From: Lutimaribacter_A marinistellae
GTDB lineage: Bacteria; Pseudomonadota; Alphaproteobacteria; Rhodobacterales; Rhodobacteraceae
Reading direction: 5' to 3'
Assembly: GCF_042648365.1 (NCBI RefSeq)
Contig: NZ_JBHRXI010000001.1
Coordinates: 558,001-622,000, forward strand
DNA length: 64,000 nucleotides
Shown here: positions 8,901 through 17,361 of the stretch, piece after piece
Position numbering within the stretch: position 1 is the stretch's first letter
How the letters are laid out: every line of letters begins with the position of its first letter
Translations under genes and position numbers: made by a program
Notes under the pieces: generated by a model
Databases searched by the model: none
What the model was told of the DNA's origin: nothing
What the model saw: the letters and a program-made list of their open reading frames with translations, nothing else

Positions 8901-9437
8901 ATGACGGAGGAAGATCAGAAAGACCGCAGCGGGCTCGATTTCCGCTGGCACTTATCCTCTGATCCGCTGGAAATCCGAACCACAGAGTTGGAATTCGCAC
9001 TGATGCGAACCTTCGAGAGTTTTGGCCGTTGGCAGGCCGAATGCCTGATCGGGGCATCGGGGCTGACATTGAGCGGACCCGAAAACGCCCTGCTGCACAT
9101 CATTCGGATGAACGACCGCCCAAAGACCGTCAAGGAACTGGCCCGCCTAACCAATCGCGACGATATACCCAACATACAGTATTCATTGAGGAAAATGGTG
9201 TCCGAGGAGTTGGTGGTGAAAAAGGGCACCAACCGTTCGGGCGTCACCTATGAGGCCACCGAAAAGGGACGGCGTGCGACGGATGTTTATGCCGAGATCA
9301 GGCGCAAACTGCTGATCGAAGAGCTGTCGGAACTCCCCGATTTCGCCAATCGATTGGAAGAGGTCACGCGGGTTCTCAACATCTTGTCCGGCATTTACGA
9401 GGAAGTGTCTCGCGTGGTCGCCACGCATCGCCGCTGA
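8901..9437 (+). CDS. MarR-type winged-helix transcriptional regulator
   Basis: A 178-residue protein with a winged-helix domain: KTVKELARLTNRDDIPNIQYSLRKMVSEELV is the recognition region and GVTYEATEKGRRATD the wing, as in MarR family members. About 25 charged residues precede the domain. It is transcribed divergently from the LLM monooxygenase operon and is the obvious candidate to control it. ATG at 8901 has GGAAGGAACG upstream; an in-frame start 33 codons earlier lies inside the promoter region and is rejected. Its stop abuts the AraC gene stop with no spacing. Confidence 0.8.
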   Translation: MTEEDQKDRSGLDFRWHLSSDPLEIRTTELEFALMRTFESFGRWQAECLIGASGLTLSGPENALLHIIRMNDRPKTVKELARLTNRDDIPNIQYSLRKMVSEELVVKKGTNRSGVTYEATEKGRRATDVYAEIRRKLLIEELSELPDFANRLEEVTRVLNILSGIYEEVSRVVATHRR

Positions 9438-10454
9438 TCAGGCTTGTCGCGCCCGGCGCAATGTCTCGATCGGCGAGCATCCGAACTTCGCGCGGTATTG
9501 CTGCCCGAACCGTCCGAGGTGAAAGAAGCCTAGGGCAGTCGCGACGTCGGTCACACTTGTGTTTGGTCCGGGATGGCTCAAGTCCTGCCACGCCTGTTCC
9601 AGCCGCATTTCTCGCAGGACCGTCATCGGAGACCGGCCACGACTCTCGCGAAAAGCGCTCTGCAAGGCGCGTGGGCTTACTCCGGCCTCTGCTGCCATCA
9701 CTTCCAGTGTGATGGGGTTGCCGAGGTTCGCCGTCATGAACGCTTCGGCCAACCGTACCGCCCGCGGTCCTGCAGCCGGGGCGGGCACGTCACTCAGATT
9801 ATGGCTCTGGCTTTGAAGAAGACCCACCATCAGTGTTGTTTCGACCTGCTCGGCCATCAGGTCCGGCCCATCGAACAAGTTGCACCCGAAGTCAGCCTCG
9901 CGGACCACATGCTCCAGCAACCCGGCAAAAGCCCGCCCGGACCCGTGCGACAAGGCGTTGGACCCCGCGAATCGCAATGCCGCGCCAGCCGGCAACCCAA
10001 ACCGGGTGCGTGCCAAGGCCTCCAGCGCCGTGCGTTCGACCTGAATCATTACCTGCACGCAGTCCTCGCTCCAGATCATGCAGGTTTCGGCGTCGGGGTT
10101 CAGCACACCGCTGCGACCACCGCCGATCTCATGGATGTTATCCCCATTGCTGACAGAGGCATGGCCCCGGATCGGAAACTGGAACAGGAAAAATCGCTCC
10201 AGCGCGCCGGGCGCAATCATCGTTTTCGACCCGTAGGTCATGATGTTGACCGACAGCGACCGTCCCTCGATCCGGTTCTGAACCGCTGAAAACGTGCCAC
10301 CGCGCACCACGTCCAGCCGATGGTCGCAATAGACCCGCGCGACCCGCGCGCGCGCCTCGTCGACATCCGCCGAAGAAAACAGCCGATGACCCGCCAGCGG
10401 CAGAATCGCCCCTTGTCCAAGGGACAAGTCGAACGGTCCTGGCTGTCGCGTCAC
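9438..10454 (-). CDS. AraC family transcriptional regulator
   Basis: About 338 residues: an N-terminal AraC-binding-like cupin domain (SSADVDEARARVARVYCDHRL is typical of this subgroup) and a C-terminal pair of helix-turn-helix motifs (ITLEVMAAEAGVSPRALQSAF and VTDVATALGFFHLGRFGQQYRAKFG). It is divergent from the SDR/indole-monooxygenase operon and probably activates it. I prefer the GTG at 10454, which has GGAGG five bases upstream, over a TTG at 10550 that has no ribosome site and would leave a 44-base intergenic gap. Confidence 0.85.
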   Translation of the reverse strand: MTRQPGPFDLSLGQGAILPLAGHRLFSSADVDEARARVARVYCDHRLDVVRGGTFSAVQNRIEGRSLSVNIMTYGSKTMIAPGALERFFLFQFPIRGHASVSNGDNIHEIGGGRSGVLNPDAETCMIWSEDCVQVMIQVERTALEALARTRFGLPAGAALRFAGSNALSHGSGRAFAGLLEHVVREADFGCNLFDGPDLMAEQVETTLMVGLLQSQSHNLSDVPAPAAGPRAVRLAEAFMTANLGNPITLEVMAAEAGVSPRALQSAFRESRGRSPMTVLREMRLEQAWQDLSHPGPNTSVTDVATALGFFHLGRFGQQYRAKFGCSPIETLRRARQA

Positions 10455-10594
10455 GGGCACCTCCACCGCCGGATATTTCGGGTTTGAAGTTGTTATTTGC
10501 GCAATCCGGATAACGCCATCGTTCAGAGGATAGCGGCAATCCCCCCGCAACGATCAAGCTTTCTTTTCAGATCATAAGAAACAGGGAGAACATC

Positions 10595-11371
10595 ATGCGC
10601 GGACTTAAAGGCAAGACAGCCATCGTGCCCGGCGGCGCAACCAAGATCGGCGCAGCCATCGTCGCCGCCTTTCGCGAGCACGGGGCAAACGTGGTGATCG
10701 CCGATATCAATGCCGAGGCAGGCAAAACGCTCGAGACCGAGGGCGTCGCCTTTATCGAGGCGAACCTGCGGTCGGACGCCGACGTGGCCAAGATCGTGCA
10801 ATTCGCCAAGGACAGGTTCGGGCGGATCGATTTTCTTGTGAACGTAGCCGCCACCTATCTGGACAATGGCGCCGAAAGCACACGCACCCAATGGTTGGAA
10901 GCTCTGGATGTAAACCTCGTCGGCTCGGTGATGCTGATGCAGGCCGCGCGCGAGGAACTGGCCCGTAACAAGGGGGCGATCGTCAATTTCGGCTCGATAT
11001 CGGCCCGGATCGCACAGACCGGTCGCTGGCTCTACCCTGTCAGCAAGGCGGCCATCCTGCAATTGACGCGTAGCCAGGCGATGGACCTTGCGGCCGATGG
11101 CATCCGTGTCAACGCGGTCTCTCCGGGCTGGACTTGGTCCAATATCATGGACGAGCTGACAGGCGGAAACCGCGACAAGACTGACAAGGTTGGCGCCGAT
11201 TTCCATCTTTTCCCTCGGGTTGGAGACCCCGAAGAAGTCGCCAACACGGTGATGTTCCTGTGCTCGGACGAGGCGAGCTTCATCACCGGAACCGATATCC
11301 GTGTCGATGGCGGATACACCGCCATGGGGCCAGAGCGGGCCGAACCCGCCATTCCGCGCCTCATGGACTGA
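10595..11371 (+). CDS. Short-chain dehydrogenase/reductase (IifB-like position)
   Basis: A 258-residue classical SDR with the glycine-rich nucleotide site (PGGATKIGAA near residue 12), NVAA in place of NNAG, a serine in NFGSISAR, the catalytic YPVSK and a terminal DGGYTAMG. It heads an operon with the StyA/IndA-type monooxygenase and its reductase. The same trio (SDR, group E monooxygenase, flavin reductase) occurs in known indole-degradation loci, where the SDR oxidises the indole dihydrodiol; that role is inferred here. GGGAGAACATC precedes the ATG. Confidence 0.85.
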   Translation: MRGLKGKTAIVPGGATKIGAAIVAAFREHGANVVIADINAEAGKTLETEGVAFIEANLRSDADVAKIVQFAKDRFGRIDFLVNVAATYLDNGAESTRTQWLEALDVNLVGSVMLMQAAREELARNKGAIVNFGSISARIAQTGRWLYPVSKAAILQLTRSQAMDLAADGIRVNAVSPGWTWSNIMDELTGGNRDKTDKVGADFHLFPRVGDPEEVANTVMFLCSDEASFITGTDIRVDGGYTAMGPERAEPAIPRLMD

Positions 11372-11397
11372 ACAACCACACCAACAGGAGAGACAAG

Positions 11398-12627
11398 ATG
11401 AAAAGCATCAGCATCGTGGGCGGCGGTCAATCCGGCCTGCAACTCGGGATTGGCCTTCTGCAAAAGGGTTACGACGTAAAGATCATTCAGGATCGTACCG
11501 GAGAGGAAATCGCCAGCGGTCGGGTCCTGTCATCCCAATGCCAGTTCGACGCGGCCCTGCAACATGAGCGCGATCTGGGATTGAACTACTGGGAAGACGA
11601 ATGCCCGCCGGTCGAAGGCATCTCTTTCGTCGTGCCCAACCCCGAAGGTCCTGGCAAGGCGATCGACTGGTCCGCGCGGCTCGATGACAAGGCGCAATCC
11701 GTGGATCAGCGCGTCAAGATGCCCCGCTGGCTGGAGGAGTTCGAACAGCTGGGCGGCAAGCTCGAAATCGCCTCGGCCGACGTGGCCAAACTCGAGCTTG
11801 AAGCGAAAGGCGCCGATCTGGTGATCGTCGCCTCGGGCAAAGGTGAAATCGGCAAGCTGTTCGAGCGCGACGCCGACCGCTCGACCTTCGACGCGCCGCA
11901 ACGGGCCCTTGCGCTGACCTATGTGCATGGGATGAGGCCGCGCGAACCCTTCTCGGCGGTCAACTTCAACCTGATCCCCGGTGTCGGCGAATACTTCGTC
12001 TTTCCCGCCCTCACCACCACGGGACCCTGCGAGATCATGGTGTTCGAGGGCATCCCCGGTGGCCCGATGGATTGCTGGAAGGATGTGAAGACACCGGCAG
12101 AACACCTTGCGAAATCCAAGGAGATTCTGAACACCTTTCTCCCATGGGAGGCCGACCGCTGCCACAACGTCGAACTGACCGACGAAAATGGCATCCTTGC
12201 CGGTCGTTTTCCTCCGACCATTCGCAAGCCGGTCGGGACACTGCCTTCAGGCGCCAAGGTCATGGGGCTCGGCGACGCCGTATGCCTGAACGATCCGATC
12301 ACCGGGCAAGGCGCAAACAATGCCGCCAAGGCGGCAGCCGTCTACCTGGATGCGATCCTGGCACATGGCGACCGACCTTTTGACGAGGCATGGATGAGTG
12401 CAACGTTCGAGCGGTTCTGGGACTATGCGCAATGGGTCGTGCGCTGGACGAACATGATGCTGCTGCCGCCCCCGCCCTTCGTTCTGGACATCATGGGCTC
12501 AGCGCAGGTGCTGCCGGGCCTCGCACAGCGCATCGCCAACGGGTTCGACGATCCGCGCGACTTCTTCCCATGGTTCGCCGATTCGAACGCGGCCCAGGAT
12601 TACCTGACCAGCCTGCAGGCGGCGTGA
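11398..12627 (+). CDS. Styrene/indole monooxygenase-type flavoprotein (group E, StyA/IndA-like)
   Basis: A 409-residue FAD monooxygenase. It has the N-terminal GxGxxG-type site (VGGGQSGLQLG), SGRVLSSQCQFDAAL after the dinucleotide fold, SAVNFNLIPGVGEYFVFP, and a C-terminal GLGDAVCLNDPITGQGANNA FAD motif, the arrangement of StyA and IndA/IifC. Such enzymes epoxidise styrene or indole using FADH2 delivered by a separate reductase, which is encoded 1 base downstream. The surrounding isatin hydrolase and aminobenzoyl-CoA genes favour indole or a derivative. AACAGGAGAGACAAG is a strong ribosome site. Confidence 0.85.
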   Translation: MKSISIVGGGQSGLQLGIGLLQKGYDVKIIQDRTGEEIASGRVLSSQCQFDAALQHERDLGLNYWEDECPPVEGISFVVPNPEGPGKAIDWSARLDDKAQSVDQRVKMPRWLEEFEQLGGKLEIASADVAKLELEAKGADLVIVASGKGEIGKLFERDADRSTFDAPQRALALTYVHGMRPREPFSAVNFNLIPGVGEYFVFPALTTTGPCEIMVFEGIPGGPMDCWKDVKTPAEHLAKSKEILNTFLPWEADRCHNVELTDENGILAGRFPPTIRKPVGTLPSGAKVMGLGDAVCLNDPITGQGANNAAKAAAVYLDAILAHGDRPFDEAWMSATFERFWDYAQWVVRWTNMMLLPPPPFVLDIMGSAQVLPGLAQRIANGFDDPRDFFPWFADSNAAQDYLTSLQAA

Positions 12628-12628
12628 C

Positions 12629-13126
12629 ATGACGGTCGATGTTCCAACCTTTCGGCGTACGATGGGCCTGTTTCCCGGCGCGGTAACCCTGATCACCACC
12701 GGTTCGGGCGACCTGCGCCGCGGGATCACCGCAACAGCGGTCTGTTCGGTCACCGACAACCCGCCCAGCCTGCTTGTCTGCGTCAACCGCAAGACCGGCA
12801 CCTGCATGGAGATCGCACGCCTCGGGCTATTCTCGGTCAATCTTCTAGGTCAGGATCATGCTGACGTGGCCATGGCTTTCGCTGGGGCGCACGGCGTGAC
12901 CGGGCCTGAGAAGTTCGACTTCGGGCATTGGATCACCTGCCCTCAAGGCCTCCCCCGGCTCAGTGGTGCTTTGGCAAGCATCTCGTGCAAGGTCACCGCC
13001 ACCACCGAGGCAGGTGGGCATTCGGTCTTCATCGGCCGGATCGAGGACGTTGCCTTTGCCGATGAGGATGGCGGTGCCTTGGTTTACGCCCAATCCCGTT
13101 TCCACAGGCTACAATCCGTGGCCTGA
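12629..13126 (+). CDS. Flavin reductase, partner of the StyA/IndA-like monooxygenase (StyB-like)
   Basis: A 165-residue flavin reductase domain protein: FRRTMGLFPGAVTLITTG, GITATAVCSVTDNPPSLLVCVNR, and GGHSVFIGRIEDV near the C-terminus. It begins 1 base after the monooxygenase stop, so it should supply the reduced flavin for it. This operon is the second two-component monooxygenase in the cluster. A clear terminator follows 15 bases after the stop. Confidence 0.88.
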   Translation: MTVDVPTFRRTMGLFPGAVTLITTGSGDLRRGITATAVCSVTDNPPSLLVCVNRKTGTCMEIARLGLFSVNLLGQDHADVAMAFAGAHGVTGPEKFDFGHWITCPQGLPRLSGALASISCKVTATTEAGGHSVFIGRIEDVAFADEDGGALVYAQSRFHRLQSVA

Positions 13127-13141
13127 TCCTCCCCAACTTCG

Positions 13142-13174
13142 CGGCCCCGCAAGCCTGCCGGGGCCGTGCCTTTT
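13142..13174 (+). terminator. Rho-independent terminator after the monooxygenase operon
   Basis: A perfect 8-bp stem CGGCCCCG / CGGGGCCG (13142-13149 with 13159-13166), a 9-base loop and a TTTT run at 13171 follow the flavin reductase stop. It separates this operon from the ACMR operon downstream. Confidence 0.85.
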
Positions 13175-13274
13175 AGTTTGTGGTCAAAGTTGGGTCAGGA
13201 CACCCTTTCTCTGCAAGCATCTGTTTTCCATCGTCCAATATGCCAGAAGAAATCTTTTTGACCTCCTGTTATTT

Positions 13275-13289
13275 TATACTTGAAGTATA
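13275..13289. promoter_or_regulatory. Palindromic operator TATACTTGAAGTATA before the ACMR gene
   Basis: A perfect 7-1-7 inverted repeat located 48 bases before the ACMR start codon. Its left arm contains TATACT, a good -10 hexamer, so a protein bound here would block RNA polymerase. The core TACTTGAAGTA recurs exactly at 17571-17581. Size and symmetry fit a MarR-family operator. Confidence 0.7.
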
Positions 13290-13336
13290 TTTCGGCGCCG
13301 CTACCCTAATCACAAACAACCTCAGAAGGCTTCGAC

Positions 13337-15622
13337 ATGAAAATCGCTGTTCTCGGCGGCGGACCCGCCGGCCTTTACTTCGCCATCTCGATGAAACTGC
13401 GGGATGAAAACCACCAGATCACCGTATACGAGCGTAACCGGGCCGATGATACGTTCGGGTGGGGCGTGGTCCTTTCGGATGAGACGATGTCGAATTTCGA
13501 GGGCAACGATCCCGTCACCAACCAGATGATCCGCGGCAGCTTTGCCTATTGGGACGACATCAAGGTCGTTCGCGGCGACGAGGCGATGACGTCTTCCGGT
13601 CATGGGTTTTGCGGGATCGGACGCAAAAAGATGCTGCTGCTGCTTCAGGAGCGCGCCCGGGCTCTGGGTGTCGAAACCGTGTTCGAAACCGAGATCACGC
13701 CCGAACGGATCGAGGAACTGAAAAATTCCAACGACCTCCTCGTTGCCGCCGATGGCCTGAACTCTCGCACCCGCAGCATTTACGCGGATAAGTTCCAACC
13801 CGAGATCGACATGCGCCGCAACCATTTCGTTTGGCTCGGCACACATCAGAAGTTCGACGACGCGTTTACCTTCATTTTCGAAAAGACCGAACATGGCTGG
13901 GTCTGGGCCCATGCCTACCAGTTTGACGATGATACGGCGACGTTCATCGTCGAATGCGGCCCAGAAACCTATGAGGCTTTCGGCTTTGCCAACCTGAACC
14001 AGCAGGAAAGCATCGCGCTGTGCGAACGGATCTTCGAAAAGCACCTCGGCGGCCATAGCCTGATGACCAATGCCAACCATATTCGCGGCTCGGCCTGGAT
14101 CCGGTTCCCGCGCGTGACCTGCGAGAACTGGCATTTCGACAACGTGGTGCTGCTGGGCGACGCCTCGGCCACAGCCCACTTTTCGATCGGATCGGGATCC
14201 AAGCTTGGCATGGAAAGCGCGATCGCGCTTGCCAATGAGTTGCATTCCGGCAAACCCCTTGCCGAGGCGCTCGACAGCTACCAAGAGGACCGCAAGCTGC
14301 AAGTTCTGCGCGTCACCTCCGCCGCGCGCAATTCCACCGAATGGTTCGAAGAGATCGACCGCTATCTCGACCTCGACATGATGCAGTTCAACTATGCGCT
14401 GCTGACCCGGTCGCAACGTATCAGCCACGAGAACCTGCGGCTGCGCGATCCTGAATGGCTTGCCTCTGCCGAGGCATGGTTCCAAAGCCAGTCGGGCACA
14501 AATTCCAACCGGCGACCGATGTTCGCGCCCTTCAAACTGCGCAATCTGACACTGACCAACCGGGTCGTCGTCTCGCCCATGGCGCAGTACAAGGCCAAGG
14601 ATGGGATGCCCACGGATTGGCATTTCTCGCATTACGCCGAACGCGCCAAAGGTGGTGCCGGGCTGATCTTTACCGAGATGCTTTGTGTCAGCCTCGAAGG
14701 TCGTATCACCCCCGGATGCCCTTGTATCGGACCCGAGCAGGTGCCGGCCTGGACCCGACTGACCGATTTTGTTCACGCCGAGACCGAAGCCAAGCTATGC
14801 GCTCAGATCGGTCATGCCGGGCGCAAGGGATCGACGCGACTAGCCTGGGACGGCATCGATCAGCCGCTCCCGCATGGCGAAACATGGCCGTTGATTTCCG
14901 CCTCCGCAATTCCGCTCGCCGATGGCAACGTCGTGCCCAAGGAAATGGATCGCGCCGACATGGACATGGTCAAGGAACAGTTCAGTCGGGGGGTGAAAGC
15001 GGCGCTTGATGCGAATTTCGACATGATCGAAATGCACGCGGCACATGGTTACTTGCTGGCCTCCTTCATATCACCCATCACCAACACGCGCTCGGACGAA
15101 TACGGCGGGTCGCTTGAAAACAGGATGCGCTTCCCTCTCGAAGTGTTCGAAGCGATGCGTGAGGCATGGCCCGAAGACCGCCCAATGACGGTACGTATCT
15201 CGGCGCATGACTGGATGGGCGAGGATGGGGTAACGCCCGACGAGGCCGTGAAAATCGCGGCGCTGTTCAAGCAGGCTGGTGCCGATGCGATCAACGTCTC
15301 TTCTGGCCAGACCGACAAACGCGAACAGCCTGTCTATGGCCGCATGTTCCAGGTTCCCTTCGCCGACCGCGTCCGGCAAGAGGTTGGCCTGCCCACATTG
15401 GTTGCGGGCAACATCTACGAACCGGATCACGTCAATTCTATCCTGATGGCAGGTCGCGCCGATCTTGTCCTTCTGGCCCGCCCGCATCTGACCGATCCTT
15501 ACTGGACGATGCATGCCGCGGTCGAACTTGGCGATCAGGAACAGGTCTGGCCGAAACCCTATGAAAGCGCTAGGCGCCAGGCCTACACCCTTGCCGAACG
15601 CGCACAGGCCATGGCCATATGA
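13337..15622 (+). CDS. 2-aminobenzoyl-CoA monooxygenase/reductase (ACMR-type fusion)
   Basis: A 761-residue fusion. Residues 1 to about 390 form a salicylyl-CoA 5-hydroxylase-like FAD monooxygenase (GGGPAGLYFA at the start, GDASATAHFSIGSGSK near 276). From about 395 an old-yellow-enzyme TIM barrel follows (FAPFKLRNLTLTNRVVVSPM, IGHAGRKGS, MHAAHGYLLASF, RSDEYGGSLENR). This architecture and length match the bifunctional enzyme that hydroxylates and dearomatises 2-aminobenzoyl-CoA to an amino-oxocyclohexenyl-CoA in the aerobic hybrid pathway. It overlaps the next SDR by ATGA. A salicylyl-CoA substrate is the main alternative. Confidence 0.88.
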   Translation: MKIAVLGGGPAGLYFAISMKLRDENHQITVYERNRADDTFGWGVVLSDETMSNFEGNDPVTNQMIRGSFAYWDDIKVVRGDEAMTSSGHGFCGIGRKKMLLLLQERARALGVETVFETEITPERIEELKNSNDLLVAADGLNSRTRSIYADKFQPEIDMRRNHFVWLGTHQKFDDAFTFIFEKTEHGWVWAHAYQFDDDTATFIVECGPETYEAFGFANLNQQESIALCERIFEKHLGGHSLMTNANHIRGSAWIRFPRVTCENWHFDNVVLLGDASATAHFSIGSGSKLGMESAIALANELHSGKPLAEALDSYQEDRKLQVLRVTSAARNSTEWFEEIDRYLDLDMMQFNYALLTRSQRISHENLRLRDPEWLASAEAWFQSQSGTNSNRRPMFAPFKLRNLTLTNRVVVSPMAQYKAKDGMPTDWHFSHYAERAKGGAGLIFTEMLCVSLEGRITPGCPCIGPEQVPAWTRLTDFVHAETEAKLCAQIGHAGRKGSTRLAWDGIDQPLPHGETWPLISASAIPLADGNVVPKEMDRADMDMVKEQFSRGVKAALDANFDMIEMHAAHGYLLASFISPITNTRSDEYGGSLENRMRFPLEVFEAMREAWPEDRPMTVRISAHDWMGEDGVTPDEAVKIAALFKQAGADAINVSSGQTDKREQPVYGRMFQVPFADRVRQEVGLPTLVAGNIYEPDHVNSILMAGRADLVLLARPHLTDPYWTMHAAVELGDQEQVWPKPYESARRQAYTLAERAQAMAI

Positions 15623-16362
15623 ACCTGTCAGGAAAGACCGCATTTGTAACCGGCGGCGGGACCGGGGTGGGGGCGGAAATCGCCCTCTCACTGGCCGAGG
15701 CCGGGGTATGCGTCACCATCTGCGGTCGTCGCGCCGAACCGCTCGAAGTAACTGCGGCGCGTCACCAGCGCATCCAGGCAAAGGTCTGCGATATCACCGA
15801 TGAGACTGCGCTCGCATCGGCAATGGCCGAAATCTCTCCGGATATCGTGATTGCCAACGCCGGAGCCTCGGAAAGCGCGCCGCTGGTCAAGACCGAACGC
15901 GCTGCGTTCGAGCGAATGGTCGAAATCAACCTGACGGGCACTTTCCTGACACTGCGCGAAGGGTTGCGCGCGATGAAAGACAAGCCTTGGGGGCGTTTCA
16001 TCGCGATCGCGTCGACCGCCGGTTTGAAAGGGTACGCCTATGTCGCACCTTACTCTGCAGCCAAGCATGGCGTGATCGGGCTGGTCAAATCCGCGGCTTT
16101 GGAGGTTGCGCGAAAAGGCATCACCGTGAACGCGATCTGCCCCGGGTTCCTCGATACAGAGATGACCGAGCGATCCATCGCGAACATCGTTGAAAAGACA
16201 GGCCGCAGCGCGGAAGAGGCGCGCGCCTCGCTCGAAGCGACGAACCCGATGCACAGGCTGGTCCCACCCGGTGATGTGGCACGTGCCGTGTTGTGGCTGT
16301 GTGGCGATGGCTCGGAAATGGTCACTGGTCAGGCGATCTCGATTTCGGGGGGGGAAACATGA
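15619..16362 (+). CDS. SDR dehydrogenase of the ACMR operon
   Basis: A 247-residue classical SDR: TGGGTGVGAE near residue 11, NAGAS, a serine in IASTAG, the YSAAK catalytic pair and the C-terminal GQAISISGGET. It is coupled by ATGA on both sides, to ACMR and to the thioesterase. By position it should oxidise a hydroxyacyl-CoA formed from the dearomatised aminobenzoyl-CoA ring, as in the beta-oxidation-like lower part of the hybrid pathway. The precise intermediate is not known from sequence. Confidence 0.82.
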   Translation: MNLSGKTAFVTGGGTGVGAEIALSLAEAGVCVTICGRRAEPLEVTAARHQRIQAKVCDITDETALASAMAEISPDIVIANAGASESAPLVKTERAAFERMVEINLTGTFLTLREGLRAMKDKPWGRFIAIASTAGLKGYAYVAPYSAAKHGVIGLVKSAALEVARKGITVNAICPGFLDTEMTERSIANIVEKTGRSAEEARASLEATNPMHRLVPPGDVARAVLWLCGDGSEMVTGQAISISGGET

Positions 16363-16802
16363 ACCAGATGTTCACCTTGCGTCGCCAGGTAGAGTTCAAT
16401 CACTGCGACCCGGCCGGCATCGTTTTCTATCCACGGTATTTCGAGATGATTTCGGCCACGGTCGAACGGTTTCTTGCGGACGAGATCGATCTGGCATGGG
16501 CAGACATGGATTTTCGCTCCGGTGCCGGAACCCCCCTTGGTGAAATCGAGGCCCGCTTTCATGCGCCCTCGCGGTTGGGCGACAAGCTGGAGCTTTCGCT
16601 GCAGGTGGAGCGCATTGGGCGCAGCTCCTTTACTGCTCGGATAACCTGTGCCTGCGTGGGCGAGGCGCGGTTCACTTGTCGCGCCACCATGATCCACACG
16701 AACATCGATGCTGGTGGCTCGCAACCGTGGCCGGCCGAAGCACGCGCCCGGATGACACGATTCCTGATCGACGGGTCGGATGCCACCCTGAAATCTGCTT
16801 GA
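16359..16802 (+). CDS. Hotdog-fold acyl-CoA thioesterase (4-hydroxybenzoyl-CoA thioesterase type)
   Basis: A 147-residue 4HBT-type hotdog protein with the catalytic-loop signature NHCDPAGIVFYPRYFEM near residue 14, where the aspartate is the expected catalytic residue. It may release a CoA ester of the pathway or rescue dead-end aromatic CoA esters. ATGA overlap with the preceding SDR fixes the start at 16359, inside a longer open frame. The ACMR-SDR-thioesterase trio looks like one translationally coupled unit. Confidence 0.85.
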   Translation: MNQMFTLRRQVEFNHCDPAGIVFYPRYFEMISATVERFLADEIDLAWADMDFRSGAGTPLGEIEARFHAPSRLGDKLELSLQVERIGRSSFTARITCACVGEARFTCRATMIHTNIDAGGSQPWPAEARARMTRFLIDGSDATLKSA

Positions 16803-16842
16803 CGCGGCCATCCGGGTCGCGCTTACCCGCTTTGCCCCGGCC

Positions 16843-16852
16843 CAACATGTTG
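16843..16852. promoter_or_regulatory. Small palindrome CAACATGTTG before the MarR gene
   Basis: A perfect 10-base palindrome 44 bases before the start of the MarR gene at 16897. It could be an autoregulatory operator, but its core differs from TACTTGAAGTA and short palindromes arise by chance. Confidence 0.25.
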
Positions 16853-16896
16853 ATAGAGGAAACGGACTCATCGCCGACACTTTGCAGGACACTTCG

Positions 16897-17361
16897 ATGA
16901 ACACTTCCACGTCGCATCGAATCGAAGATGATCATCTGGCCCGCCAGCGTGTTCGCCTTTGGCTGCAGATGCTCAAGGCGACACGTCACGTCGAGGCCGC
17001 GCTGCGCGAGCGCCTTCGCGAAGGATACGGCACCACCCTGCCGCGCTTCGACGTTCTCGCGACCCTGCATTCGCGGCCCGACGGAATGCGCATGAGCGAG
17101 TTGTCTCAACACCTTGTCGTATCCAACGGGAATGTCACCGGGCTGGTCGACCGGCTCGTCGCCGAAGGGCTTGTTGAACGAGAGACGCTCGAAACCGATC
17201 GGCGGGCTTTTGTCGTCAGGATTACCGAAACGGGCAAAGCTCTCATGGACGAGATGACCGCCAGCCACCTTTCCTGGATCGACGAGTTCCTTGGAAACGT
17301 GACCGAGGCCGATGTCGCCCGCGGTATTTCCATAATGCTCGATATCCGCCACAACGGATAG
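16897..17361 (+). CDS. MarR family regulator of the ACMR operon
   Basis: A 154-residue MarR protein: an N-terminal dimerisation helix, PRFDVLATLHSRPDGMRMSELSQHLVVSNGNVTGLVDRLVAEGLV as the winged helix and ETDRRAFVVRITETGKAL as the wing. It follows the thioesterase and precedes the isatin-hydrolase promoter, so it sits between the two TACTTGAAGTA sites and is my first candidate to bind them. CoA esters such as 2-aminobenzoyl-CoA are known type effectors for relatives in aromatic clusters. I use ATG 16897; a TTG at 16882 is also in frame. Confidence 0.85.
   Translation: MNTSTSHRIEDDHLARQRVRLWLQMLKATRHVEAALRERLREGYGTTLPRFDVLATLHSRPDGMRMSELSQHLVVSNGNVTGLVDRLVAEGLVERETLETDRRAFVVRITETGKALMDEMTASHLSWIDEFLGNVTEADVARGISIMLDIRHNG

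Noticed and set aside
13322..14776. 484-codon minus-strand open frame opposite ACMR
   Set aside because: Antisense shadow of the monooxygenase domain; ACMR motifs on the plus strand are unambiguous.
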